Assembly (NCBI RefSeq): GCF_910596095.1 | Contig: NC_056539.1 | Coordinates: 22,063,001-22,127,000, forward strand | Direction of reading: 5' to 3' | DNA: 64,000 bases | Source of the DNA: Thunnus maccoyii | Taxonomy: Eukaryota; Chordata; Actinopteri; Scombriformes; Scombridae | Shown here: piece after piece, positions 38,701-47,097 of the stretch | Layout: every line of letters begins with the position of its first letter | Numbering within the stretch: position 1 is the first letter of the stretch | Made by a program: the position numbers and the translations under genes | Notes under the pieces: generated by a model | Told to the model about the DNA's origin: nothing | The model's database searches: none | Seen by the model: the letters and a program-made list of their open reading frames with translations, nothing else

Positions 38701-41700
38701 GCAGCTGAAGGTGTTATCTTCTTCATCTTCACCATACTGCTGCAATACAAGTTCTTCATTCGCTTCAGGTATATTCAAAACTCCTGTCTGACTCTTGTCT
38801 CCATGAACAGAAGAACCTCTCTGCTTTTTCTGATTTTTATCCCAGCACTTCTCTACCAGAGAAGATCAGTCTTCAAATGTATTTCTTGTTTTGGCACAGT
38901 GACCTTTGGCATTTTTCATGATAAATGAAATTAAACATGTAATGATTATACAGATGTTCCTGTTAGAAATCAGGTGGGATGTTTTTTAAAAGTATTTTAA
39001 TAAAACGCAGACAGAGCTTTTGGTCAGAACTGAACTGCAGCATCTGAACCAGTCAAACGTTTGAACACAGTTTCTCATTCAAGGGAATAGGAAAGTGGAA
39101 ACTTTTGACTGTAGCTGTCATACTTTTACACACTATTCCACAGTAGTAAAGCAGAAAAAGCTAAATTAAATTCTCTGGTGTTGTATTGCTCTGTTCAGGC
39201 CGTGGTGGGCCGAGCCTGAGATGCCTCCTCTCGGTCCAGAAGATGAAGACGTGGCCAGGGAGAGACAGAGGGTCAAAACTGGCAACGCGCAAGCCGACAT
39301 CCTCACCATGATAGATCTCAGCAAGGTACAACCAGCAAACAAGCCTTACAAAAGTAAAAGCAAAACTGTAAGTCATCTACCTCATTAATGCTGTTGTGGC
39401 CAAATGGGAGCATAAAAGATATCCCATAAAAAACATTTGAAGAGCATGTTGGTACGACTGGTTGGTAGTACAAGCAGGATCATCAGAAGGTGCAGTTCAT
39501 CTTAATTGGCTCATGTTTCTGTTTGAATTGCAATCTGCCATCATGTGTCATCTTAGAGTTTAGTATCAATGAGTAAAGTGACACAGCATCTTCTCGCACA
39601 CAAATACACATAATCAGTGTATTAAGTCGTATTGATGAGCAAAGTCTTTGATAAACCTTCTCAATTGATCCTAAACTGAGAGTGAATTCCTGGTTGTCAG
39701 TGCAACAAAGTGTTTTGTGTTTCTCAGGTTTACAAAGCAGGCAGGAAGCCGGCAGTGGATCGTCTGTGTCTCGGGATTCCTCGCGGCGAGGTGAGAGATA
39801 ACAACACCAAATGTAACAGTCCGTAATTAATAAAATGTCTGACTTTTGTTCTAATCAGCAGTGCAGCCTTGTTTATCTGCTGCAGTTACTGTTGTAGTCT
39901 GAAACATTGTTATTCATTGCCACTGTATTAATAAATCACAATTTTCTCCTACAACACAATTATTGCTTCTTGAACTGCAACTACTATTAATATATATAAA
40001 AACCAATATTACTGCTGCAGTGAGATTACTGCTAATGCCTCTGATGTTATCATTACTACTACAGCTGCTCCTGCTGCTACTATTACCTCTACCACCTGTG
40101 CTGCTGCTTCTAAAAATACTGCTGTTGCTACTTCCAGACCTACATTTGTTGTTGTGATCATACTTATACTACTACTACTGCTGCTACAGCTGCTATCACC
40201 ACAAGAACTGCAACTATTACTACTACTTTTATCCAATTTTTGATCAAATAAATTCACATAGTATCCAGGGAGACGTCCCAGCTGCTGCCTCTAGCTGTTG
40301 TATGAATATATGAATTTGTAACATGGTACTGTTGTGTTTCTGTCCTCCAGTGTTTTGGTCTGCTGGGGGTGAACGGAGCAGGGAAGACTTCTACGTTTCG
40401 CATGCTGACAGGAGACACGCCCATCACCTGTGGTGAGGCTTTCCTCAACCACCACAGGTATAAACTTTCTCCACCACCCACTCCTGCAGGAACTGAAATT
40501 CAACCTCTATAAAGGCTTCATCTGCTAAACGACGTCAACCAGAACAAATGAAGTGTGAAACTGTGTTTCTGTTGTTTCTCAGTGTCCTGACAGAGATGGA
40601 GCGAGTCCACCAGCTGATGGGTTACTGCCCACAGTTTGACGCTATTAGCGACCTGTTGACAGGTCGGGAACATCTGGAGCTGTACGCCCGCATGCGAGGG
40701 GTGCCAGAGGAGTCTGTCGCCAAGGTGCCGTAAAGGAACAGTTCACCCCAAGATCGAATAGTATATCCCATAAAAAACATCTTGGGGTGAACTGTTGCCG
40801 TAAAGGAACAGTTCACCCCAAGATCGAAATTATAACAGCAAGATATGATGTAGAGATGTGAATGAACATTCTCCCATTTGTTCTTTACACATTTAACTAC
40901 CTGTACTGTGTTCAAATTAAATGACACTGAATCTCTAAATTATAAAAGTCCAAGTGTGAAGAGATACTTCACTGCTCTGCATAACCTGCACGTTCTTAAC
41001 ATTTCACGTGTCAAGGTCAGTCAGCCAGTGTACAGTTGTCACTGTCTTTCTATACTACACTAAACTTAAAAAGGTTTGGCATTCCCCTGTGGATGGACGT
41101 GTATATTTAGCTGCAGTGTGCAGGATGTCACAGTGACATTCTTTCTCTGCTGTCCTTTAGGTGGCTCAGTGGGGGGTGAAGAAGCTGGGACTGACCCAGT
41201 ACGCTGAGCGGGAGGCTGGAGGCTACAGTGGAGGCAACAAGAGGAAACTTTCCACTGCCATCTCCCTCATCGGGTCTCCGCCTGTCATATTCCTGGTGAG
41301 GATTTAACTTGTTCACCAACAAGCCGGAGAGCAAACACTAAGATTGTTTCTCAACACAGAGGGTGAAACCTTAAGAATTCAGAGATACTTAAAGTCACCT
41401 AATGGCCAACCAAATTCTATTATCTGTTTCACCTGTCAATAAAGGGTCGGATAAATAATAGACACATTTATTGGTTGCAAAGAGACATTGTAGCTGAAGA
41501 TAAATTGTCATCTTTCCCCCTTGATATGATAAAGAAACTTAAATACATGAATGTCCAAACAAATACTACATTTATACTGTAAGAAAAACATTTCACACAG
41601 TAACACATTGTACAACTCTTTCATTAAACAACATACAGATAAAAAGTGTTGCAAAATGTTGAGAAAAACTTTTCATTATCAACTTTTTTTTTTCAAAACA

Positions 41701-44700
41701 TACACATAAACTCTCTTATTTTATCTCAATTCTTGCTGGTTATTTCCTTCACACTTTGATTTCTTTCCTTCTTGTTAGGATGAGCCCACCACCGGCATGG
41801 ATCCAAAGGCTAAAAGGTTTCTGTGGAATTGCATCCTCAGCGTCACCAAAGAGGGAAGAGCAGTAGTTCTCACCTCCCACAGGTAGGAGGAGATGTTCAC
41901 TAAATTATACAAATCCATCAAAAGTCCATATCAATCTAATGCAAGGTTATAATACCCAGTTGGAATACCGACAACCCCCTGTTCCATCTGTGGAGCGCTG
42001 AAAAATACAAACACTGATGGAAAGTGATTTTTATATCAGTTCAGACTGATTACTGTCACTCTCTTTACTATAACATACTGTATCTACTACTGCATCAGTT
42101 CTGGCTGGTAGTTTCCTCAGTGTGCAAAAGAAAATTGATTTTATCTGGTGTCTGTATGTTCAGTATGGAGGAATGTGAGGCTCTCTGCACCAGAATGGCC
42201 ATAATGGTCAACGGCAGGTTCCAGTGTCTTGGATCTGTACAACACCTGAAGAACAGGTAACCTCACGCCACATTCCTACCTCGTCTATATCTTCATATTT
42301 TTGTCTAACTGTCACCAATTTTACATACATTTAATCAGTCTAAATGAATGTTGTGGAGATTTGTGTCGTTCCACATTAAGATCTAATATTTCACGTCTCT
42401 ACATCGCCTGATTTCACCCTTCCTCATCTGTGTCAAATACTGAATTAACACTGGGCAGAAACAAAGTTTGCTTTCTTGAGTTCAGCGTCTCCACTGAGGT
42501 GACGAGATCTATGAAGAAGCCATTTGATTGAGTCACTTGAGGTTTACAGTCACGAGATGTCTGGAAGAGAGAAATTACCAAAGAGAGCAAATGAGGACAC
42601 TTACATTGTTTGTTCCCGCAATATTTGACTCAATTTATGTGCAAGTCATCATCATCATCATCAATGCCATTAAACTAAAAGCTTTCACACGTGATTCTCT
42701 CATCTGTCAGAAATCTCAACCAGCTAAAAGTCATTTAATTTTAATTTCAATTATTTATGTTTTGTCAACAGTCCTAATTTTTCCTTACTGTTAATACTGT
42801 AGTATTTATCACAAGGAGGAGGACTGTTTTATAGCAATATTGGATTTTTATATGATTTTTGCATCAATGTGAGAAAGTTCTTTGATTTGTTCATTTTCTG
42901 GATTTGTATGAAACAGACATTCCTGCCAATTAATTTTATCCATTAACAGTTATTCAATTTATTTTCCAGAAAAATGTGTTTTGGGATCTTGCTTTCTGTG
43001 AAGTGGCCCATCCAGTTCTCATTTTTAATAAAATGTTCCCATTTGAAGTCAAATAGGGCTGCAACTAACAATTATTTTCATTATTGATTAAGTAATTATT
43101 TGTTTGATCTATAAAACATCAGAAAACAATGAAGAATGTCCACCACAACATTATAGAAGCACCATTAAATGTCTTGCTTTGTCCAATAAATCATCCAAAA
43201 CCCCAAACATATTTAATTTAGTATCATACAGGACCAAGAAAAGCAGTAAATTCTCACATTTAAGAACCTGGAACCATCAAATCTTTCTTTCAAACACAAA
43301 GTATTTTCAAAGTGACCCAAAGAAATAGAATCACTGTGAGGAGAATATAAGCTGTAGAGTTTTTGATTTCATATGTTATAAGAACATTTTGTTCAAAAAA
43401 TGAAAAACCAGATCCTCAACTGGTTCAAAAACTCCCTGGTGTAAGCTGCACACAGTAAACTGCGTATATCACTCTGCACTAAAATGTAGCACCATCCATC
43501 TCAGAAGAACACACATCATGAGGCTGACTGGCTGATGCATTTTCACTTCAGACCAACACAGTCAGGCAATTAAAAGTAACAGCTCCGACATTTAAGGGCC
43601 TCACAAAGCAACTGTATTACGTGTATGAGTATCTGTATGTTCTTGTGTAGAATAACTTTTGTTATGATCTTGTAGAAGCACATGAGATTAACTTGTTTCT
43701 GTATTGTGTTAGTAGTTACATATTCTTTTTTATTTAATCCAATTCCAATAAATAGTAATGATATATTATGAACAGTAATGATAATATGATATATTACACC
43801 ATAAATAATGTTTCTTTCTGTCTGTCATCGTTTAGGTTTGGTGACGGCTACACCATCATCCTCCATCTGGCGGACACTAAAACGGACCCGGACTCCTGCC
43901 CCATCAACACCTACATGAAGAGCTCCTTCCCCAGCATCGACCTGAAGGAGCGCCACCAGAACGTGCTGCAGTACCAGCTGCCCTCACACGCCTGCTGCCT
44001 GGCTCGTGTCTTCAATGTTCTGGCCAATAACTATGAGGATCTGGGCATCATTGACTTCTCTGTCTCACAGACCACTCTGGACCAGGTGAGGAGAAGGATG
44101 CAACTTGGAGGAAAGCATTTAAATCTCTGGAATATCTTGGATATTCTTTTAATAGAATGTGTCAGTCAGTCCGGGGATGTTTTCTTTCATAACAGGCTTA
44201 AATTAGATCTCTTAATACAGCGCAGAAAATACAGGAAAACAGAAAAGATGCACGTCATCGTCTCACTGTGGTTCATCCAGTATGTTGACTGGGTAGCTAC
44301 CCATCCTCCCTAAATAAAAACACCCGTCTATGATCTACTAACACACACCTTACACACGAGTTTTGCAATTGTTACCAAGAAATAAAACGTTAAGTTAAAA
44401 AAAATCACATATATACAAATGTATACCATAAAACTAAAGATAAACAGTGCAATAGTGTTGCTAGCTGTCATTACAGATTGCACAGACGGCTGCAGGTGTT
44501 AGACGCTTAGATAGCAGCTGGAACAAAGGATCGCTTAAAACTTGTAGTTTTGATAACTTCTGTTAGAGCGGATGAGCTGGTCATTCAAGATGCCAAGTAC
44601 CTGGTTTAAAATGACGCCATTACAAAGCTGTTCTGCTGATGTCTGCTCGATTCTGATGGTCTTACTCACTGTCTTTATAATGTGCTGTAGTTTGTTACAA

Positions 44701-45351
44701 TCCTGAACACGCCTATTCCAAACATGCAGATCAAGATTAGTTATCATGCATACTTAGATCTGTTATCAGAAAGAAAGTGATGGCTGGTTGACTTTCATTT
44801 TCTCAAAAGATGACCAAGCTAATATGAATTAATCAAATAATTCCTGTGACATTAAAGCTACTTGATTTTTGTAGGTGTTTGTCAACTTTGCCAAAGAGCA
44901 GACTGATGACGATCGCCTCACAGAGGTGCTCATCAGCAACGGGACAGTACAGACCAACATGGCTGCCCTGCTCAACCGGTTTAACCCTCCCACTGTCCAA
45001 GCACAGCCGTCAATCACACCCCTCCAGCCCAGCAAGCCTCCGCAGCAGCAGCATCACCTGACACCTGGGAAATCACCCGACAGCAAACCAAAAGAGGGTA
45101 AATCAAAACAGGCTAAAACTAGTAAAGGTAAGTCTAAAGAAAGCAACAGAGAGAAAAGCAGCGGTACAGCGATGAGCAGAATACCTCAGCCAGAGAAGAT
45201 GAGTCGGAGGAGCAGCAGCGGCTCAAACAGCAGTGGCGCTCAGGGAGAAACCAGTAAACCCAGTGGGTCCAAACACAGAGGAGAGAGCTCCAGCAAAGAT
45301 CCTTCTGCACTCTTTGTAGTCGGCACCAACACACAGGACAGCTCGCTGTGA
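14163..45351 (+). CDS. abca7: ATP-binding cassette transporter ABCA7 (ABCA1/ABCA7 subfamily), complete
   Basis: 48 coding exons join in frame to 2377 aa; exon sizes (66, 94, 142 nt and so on) follow the ABCA1 gene. Order: TM1; large extracellular domain 1; TM2-6; nucleotide-binding domain 1 (Walker A GHNGAGKT 940-947, LSGGMQ 1039-1044, LDEP 1062-1065, His1095); regulatory linker; TM7; extracellular domain 2; TM8-12; nucleotide-binding domain 2 (GVNGAGKT 1948-1955, YSGGN 2047-2051, LDEP 2070-2073, His2104); long tail. Both ATP sites look intact. The family moves phospholipid (and, for ABCA1, cholesterol) to the outer leaflet and apolipoproteins; ABCA7 is also linked to phagocytosis and Alzheimer risk. 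I prefer abca7 to abca1 because r3hdm4, apba3 and pex11g flank it and because of ABCA7-like [13 protein letters not shown]. The ABCA1-like VFVNFA motif and length argue for caution. Exon groups are listed separately. Confidence 0.85.
16160..22842 (+). CDS. abca7: abca7 coding exons 3-13: extracellular domain 1
   Basis: Exons 16160-16301, 17157-17281, 18856-18974, 19340-19537, 19685-19777, 20062-20299, 20687-20826, 21447-21563, 21660-21857, 21997-22202, 22666-22842; about residues 54-638. Landmarks are [62 protein letters not shown] and [11 protein letters not shown]. This luminal/extracellular domain forms the base, tunnel and lid that contact lipid and apolipoprotein in ABCA1. Several N-x-S/T sites are visible (for example ANET, TNGS, CNAT, VNKT). 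[13 protein letters not shown] is closer to ABCA7 than to the ABCA1 equivalent. Confidence 0.85.
23182..24335 (+). CDS. abca7: abca7 coding exons 14-16: transmembrane helices 2-6
   Basis: Exons 23182-23404, 23819-24040 and 24131-24335 (223, 222, 205 nt); about residues 638-855. Hydrophobic segments include [38 protein letters not shown] and [29 protein letters not shown] is the conserved coupling-helix region. Exon 14 ends AAG followed by GCAAGA, so its intron is GC-AG rather than GT-AG. The frame and family conservation (…LLK then [10 protein letters not shown]…) fix this junction. Confidence 0.87.
24607..24932. mobile_element. hAT-type MITE with 8-bp target-site duplication
   Basis: The element starts CAGTGTTGGGCAAGTTACT and ends with the inverted CCCAACACTG. 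It is flanked by ACTATAAA at 24599-24606 and again at 24933-24940, an exact 8-bp target-site duplication. Length 326 bp, no coding capacity. TIRs beginning CAG with 8-bp duplications are a hAT signature. It lies in abca7 intron 16. Confidence 0.85.
25452..25488 (+). repeat. (TG)18 microsatellite in the 3' splice region of abca7 exon 17
   Basis: An uninterrupted TG run ends 9 nt before the exon 17 acceptor (AG at 25496-25497) and stands where the polypyrimidine tract would be. UG-rich RNA is a target of TDP-43 and CELF proteins. Confidence 0.9.
25498..28590 (+). CDS. abca7: abca7 coding exons 17-22: linker and nucleotide-binding domain 1
   Basis: Exons 25498-25611, 26020-26191, 26555-26686, 26872-27011, 27121-27258, 28346-28590. 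Exon 17 is the YGIPRPWY linker between TM6 and the ATPase. NBD1 carries Walker [10 protein letters not shown]-loop region [11 protein letters not shown], signature LSGGMQRK, Walker [14 protein letters not shown] and H-loop STHYMDEAE. All catalytic positions are intact. Exon 22 ends in a Ser/Thr tract made by an AGTACC-type repeat (about residues 1147-1161). Confidence 0.88.
27405..27965. repeat. Interspersed fish repeat in abca7 intron 21
   Basis: The stretch carries TATCTCAGGAACGCC, ATTTGGCACAAACGTCCACT, tandem GGTCAAAGGTCA and CATATCTCAGGAACAGAAGG. I remember this wording as a very common teleost interspersed sequence of uncertain class. I see no TIR or target duplication, so the borders are approximate. 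Confidence 0.5.
28530..28566 (+). repeat. Coding AGTACC-type hexanucleotide repeat (exon 22)
   Basis: Imperfect repeats of AGTACC and its variants encode alternating Ser-Thr within the NBD1/R-linker junction. The unit is a multiple of three, so length changes would keep frame. Confidence 0.75.
28967..31951 (+). CDS. abca7: abca7 coding exons 23-26: regulatory (R) linker between the two halves
   Basis: Exons 28967-29024, 29187-29389, 31157-31283, 31806-31951. They include an acidic Ser-rich piece ([19 protein letters not shown]), the conserved [10 protein letters not shown] block, [11 protein letters not shown] plus [10 protein letters not shown], a Pro/Gln/Arg-rich stretch that is poorly conserved, and the run-in to TM7 ([20 protein letters not shown]). 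The Ser-rich acidic part is a plausible phosphorylation region by analogy with ABCA1. The variable middle is less certain than its splice sites. Confidence 0.82.
29945..30295. repeat. Degenerate internally repeated element in abca7 intron 24
   Basis: ATCCTGGTTT / TATCCAGGTTTCT / AACCTGGAT motifs recur in both orientations, with GTTTACATG or CATGTAAAC near both ends (about 29986 and 30285). This suggests an old fold-back transposon. No target duplication was found and the borders are estimates. Confidence 0.45.
30296..31140. other. abca7: Rest of abca7 intron 24
   Basis: No exon signal is seen between the repeat above and the exon 25 acceptor at 31156. The wording around 30530-30680 looks repeat-derived but I cannot classify it. 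Confidence 0.35.
30942..30955 (-). promoter_or_regulatory. Candidate CTCF site, minus orientation, one mismatch
   Basis: CTGCCACCTGCTGC is the reverse complement of CCASYAGRKGGCRS except for one base. It is in abca7 intron 24. Sequence match only. Confidence 0.25.
32190..35356 (+). CDS. abca7: abca7 coding exons 27-34: TM7 and extracellular domain 2
   Basis: Exons 32190-32314, 32598-32705, 33393-33585, 33871-33965, 34572-34604, 34752-34857, 34948-35022, 35187-35356. TM7 is [20 protein letters not shown] (about 1347-1366). Extracellular domain 2 has the conserved [70 protein letters not shown] and [13 protein letters not shown] blocks. Exon 31 is a 33-nt microexon (34572-34604) with good sites on both sides and the conserved WVNEF core. 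Confidence 0.85.
32722..32776 (+). repeat. (CA)27 microsatellite just after the abca7 exon 28 donor
   Basis: A pure AC/CA run begins 16 nt after the end of exon 28 (32705). CA-rich RNA close to a 5' splice site is a known hnRNP L target. Confidence 0.9.
35730..38768 (+). CDS. abca7: abca7 coding exons 35-39: transmembrane helices 8-12
   Basis: Exons 35730-35907, 37107-37222, 37750-37894, 38183-38306, 38639-38768. The segment starts with [20 protein letters not shown] and continues with the coupling segment [18 protein letters not shown], then LALLLLL-type and [20 protein letters not shown] helices, [37 protein letters not shown], and the last helix [16 protein letters not shown]. It aligns without gaps, from memory, with ABCA1/ABCA7. 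Confidence 0.88.
39199..44085 (+). CDS. abca7: abca7 coding exons 40-47: nucleotide-binding domain 2
   Basis: Exons 39199-39325, 39728-39790, 40351-40457, 40583-40724, 41161-41295, 41779-41882, 42164-42256, 43836-44085. Walker [10 protein letters not shown]-loop [19 protein letters not shown], signature [12 protein letters not shown], Walker [14 protein letters not shown] and switch His in LTSHSMEECEA are all present. Exon 47 is the regulatory subdomain ending [11 protein letters not shown]. Exon 43 ends at a donor that abuts a short direct/inverted repeat (40727-40828). Confidence 0.88.
39963..40232. repeat. Degenerate trinucleotide tract, abca7 intron 41
   Basis: About 270 bp are dominated by imperfect CTA/CTG/TAC triplets (TACTACTACTGCTGCTAC and variants). 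This looks like a decayed trinucleotide microsatellite. The open frames read on both strands (Leu-rich or Ser/Cys-rich) are artefacts of it. Confidence 0.75.
40727..40828. repeat. Short palindrome and direct repeat at the exon 43 donor
   Basis: A 32-nt sequence at 40727-40758 recurs exactly at 40797-40828. Between them, 40779-40796 is the exact inverse of its middle part (AACAGTTCACCCCAAGAT). The first copy starts two bases into the intron. The motif looks like a MITE terminus; the structure could be a tiny hairpin element followed by local duplication. Confidence 0.7.
43055..43330. mobile_element. TAGGGCTGCAAC-type hAT-like MITE, 5' part
   Basis: It starts TAGGGCTGCAACTAACAATT, then has the family-typical ATTATTGATTAAG, TTTGATCTATAAAACATCAGA and CACATTTAAGAACCTGGAA. 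The 3' TIR (GTTGCAGCCCTA) is missing. In abca7 intron 46. Confidence 0.6.
44507..44760 (-). mobile_element. 3' coding end of an L2/Rex1-like LINE, decayed
   Basis: Reading the minus strand, the tail [15 protein letters not shown], followed after a frame change by [15 protein letters not shown] (stop at 44507-44509), resembles the C-terminus of fish L2/CR1/Rex1 reverse transcriptases (NRYKRSFIPTAI type). [20 protein letters not shown] upstream fits the same region. It is truncated and frameshifted, in abca7 intron 47. Confidence 0.55.
44875..45351 (+). CDS. abca7: abca7 coding exon 48: VFVNFA motif and long C-terminal tail
   Basis: The exon gives 158 residues (about 2220-2377). It opens with [19 protein letters not shown] is the ABCA1 motif needed there for apoA-I binding, whereas I recall VFLYFS in human ABCA7. 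From about residue 2250 the tail is low-complexity: Pro/Gln-rich, then a Lys/Ser-rich stretch, then Ser/Gly. It ends DSSL-stop, which fits a class I PDZ ligand (S-x-hydrophobic). The tail is roughly 100 residues longer than in human ABCA1 or ABCA7. The frame stays open to TGA with no later splice donor needed. Confidence 0.8.
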   Translation: MFVNFAKEQTDDDRLTEVLISNGTVQTNMAALLNRFNPPTVQAQPSITPLQPSKPPQQQHHLTPGKSPDSKPKEGKSKQAKTSKGKSKESNREKSSGTAMSRIPQPEKMSRRSSSGSNSSGAQGETSKPSGSKHRGESSSKDPSALFVVGTNTQDSSL

Positions 45352-46398
45352 AGTGGACGTGTGCAGCATGAGCAGAAGATTCAGGTTGAAAGGACCAACT
45401 ACAGCTAAAAGCTTTTTATCACTTTGTTTCTATTCAGTTGAATGTTACTCAAATCTGGCAGCGACTTCCATATGCAACGTAGAACAGTCCATCTTTTGGA
45501 GTCAAAAAAAAAGTGGAGAAAAAGTGGAAAAGATGGACATTGAAAGTGATATTGTTAAGGTGAAACTGACTCTGTAGAGGTAAATATGTCTCTTTACCTC
45601 CTCTGAAGAAAGAACCAAAAGTTAATGCTTCCTAATGTGGTTTTGGTGCCTTGTTCACCCGTAAACTGATCGGTAGCTTTACAGTGTCTCTACACTGTCT
45701 TTTTCTTTCTGTGTCAGTCTCATCACTACAAAGTTATAGTTTATGTATCCTCACATAATATTTATAGGTTCAAAACAAAGAGTGGCGTTCCTCAGGGTTC
45801 AATCATTAGACCTCTCGCAATCTTATCTTTATTTTGCAGAAAAGCACTTTAAAAAAGAAAATGCTGCACGCACTCAAATAGTAACTCGAGTACTTGTTAC
45901 ATGTCATTATTGAGCTGATTTTATACATCAGAAAGTATTTGAGGGGTTGTTCCAGAATAATATACAGTATCTCTGAAGTGGAGACACAATTTATTATTGA
46001 ATACCTCTTAAATATTTAATGATGATCTTTACAACTTTTATCGTTTTATAAATCATTATTTTGTCTATACATGTTAACGTATTTTTAAAAACTTTTTTTT
46101 ATTTTCTGTGATCTGTCATTTGGTGACAATATCACTGTTCAAATGAGGGGTGAAAAAAAAACACACCTGGCTGGTATTTACTGTCATTTTTGTTATTTAA
46201 GAATGAGATCATGAATTTTGTTTCTACATATACGTAGATCACATGTAGAGAAATTCTTAGAAAAGATAATGAAATATTTGAAAAATATTAAATTATTGGA
46301 TAAGCTCTGAAGTCCTGGTACATGGGTGGGACTCTGCGTTGTAGACATAATTTCAGATTCTTTAACATAATGCCAAATTTTCAAATTTGATCAATAAA
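45352..46398 (+). other. abca7: abca7 3' UTR to candidate poly(A) signal
   Basis: A/T-rich sequence with no coding character runs to AATAAA at 46393-46398. The next 700 bp (46399-47097) holds a poly(A) run at about 46583-46601 and, on the minus strand, AATAAA at 46525-46530 and 46566-46571 for the convergent gene. Confidence 0.5.
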
Positions 46399-47097
46399 AT
46401 AATGAAGGTCTGCAACAACATTGTTTTGTCCATTTGAAATGGAGAATTAATTATTATGTTCAGTCTGAGCTGTAAACACCAGACACAACAACAACAATGC
46501 CTTTGGTCAACTTTTAACTATTTTTTTATTTGTTAAATGTTTCTTTTAATCAAAAAAACTGGATATTTATTTCTTTTCAAACCAAAAAAAAAAAAAAAAA
46601 AAGCCAAATGAATGTCCAAAGCTGGTTTTGACTGCACTGTAATGCACTGTTACATATTCAGAAGTTGTTACATGATGTAACTACAGTATAGGCATGAGAT
46701 AAACAGAACGGTTTCACTCCAAAATGTAAACTGCTGCGTTAAAATACTCCAATGTAATATGTGGAAATGTAATTTGAAAAGCCTCAGCTGGCTTGAAAAA
46801 GGCTGAAACAACACAAAACTTAAAGTCTGAAACAAAAAATGTAATCAAATTATGTTGGATGTCTCATTTTGGAGTGAAGTCTTTACTACTGAATGTACTT
46901 TTAAGGTATTATGCTTGAACTGTTCTACTTGAACATTAGATGTACACTGTATACTGAAAATATGCTAGTAAAGAGAACATGGGTATACGTTACGTCTGCT
47001 GTGAATGTTTTGTCCTTTTTAAAATCACTATGAGTCCAGTTTGTTGTTTTTTTGACAAGTCACTGCAGCGTGTTGGGAGTCAGGAGATTTTTCTTGG

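Noticed and set aside
39963..40257. Leu-rich and Ser/Cys-rich open frames on both strands
   Set aside because: Produced by a degenerate trinucleotide repeat in abca7 intron 41.
14163..45351. Calling this gene abca1
   Set aside because: ABCA1-like length and VFVNFA were considered, but r3hdm4, apba3 and pex11g are all chromosome-19-type neighbours and the ECD1 wording is closer to ABCA7. Left open as a finding.
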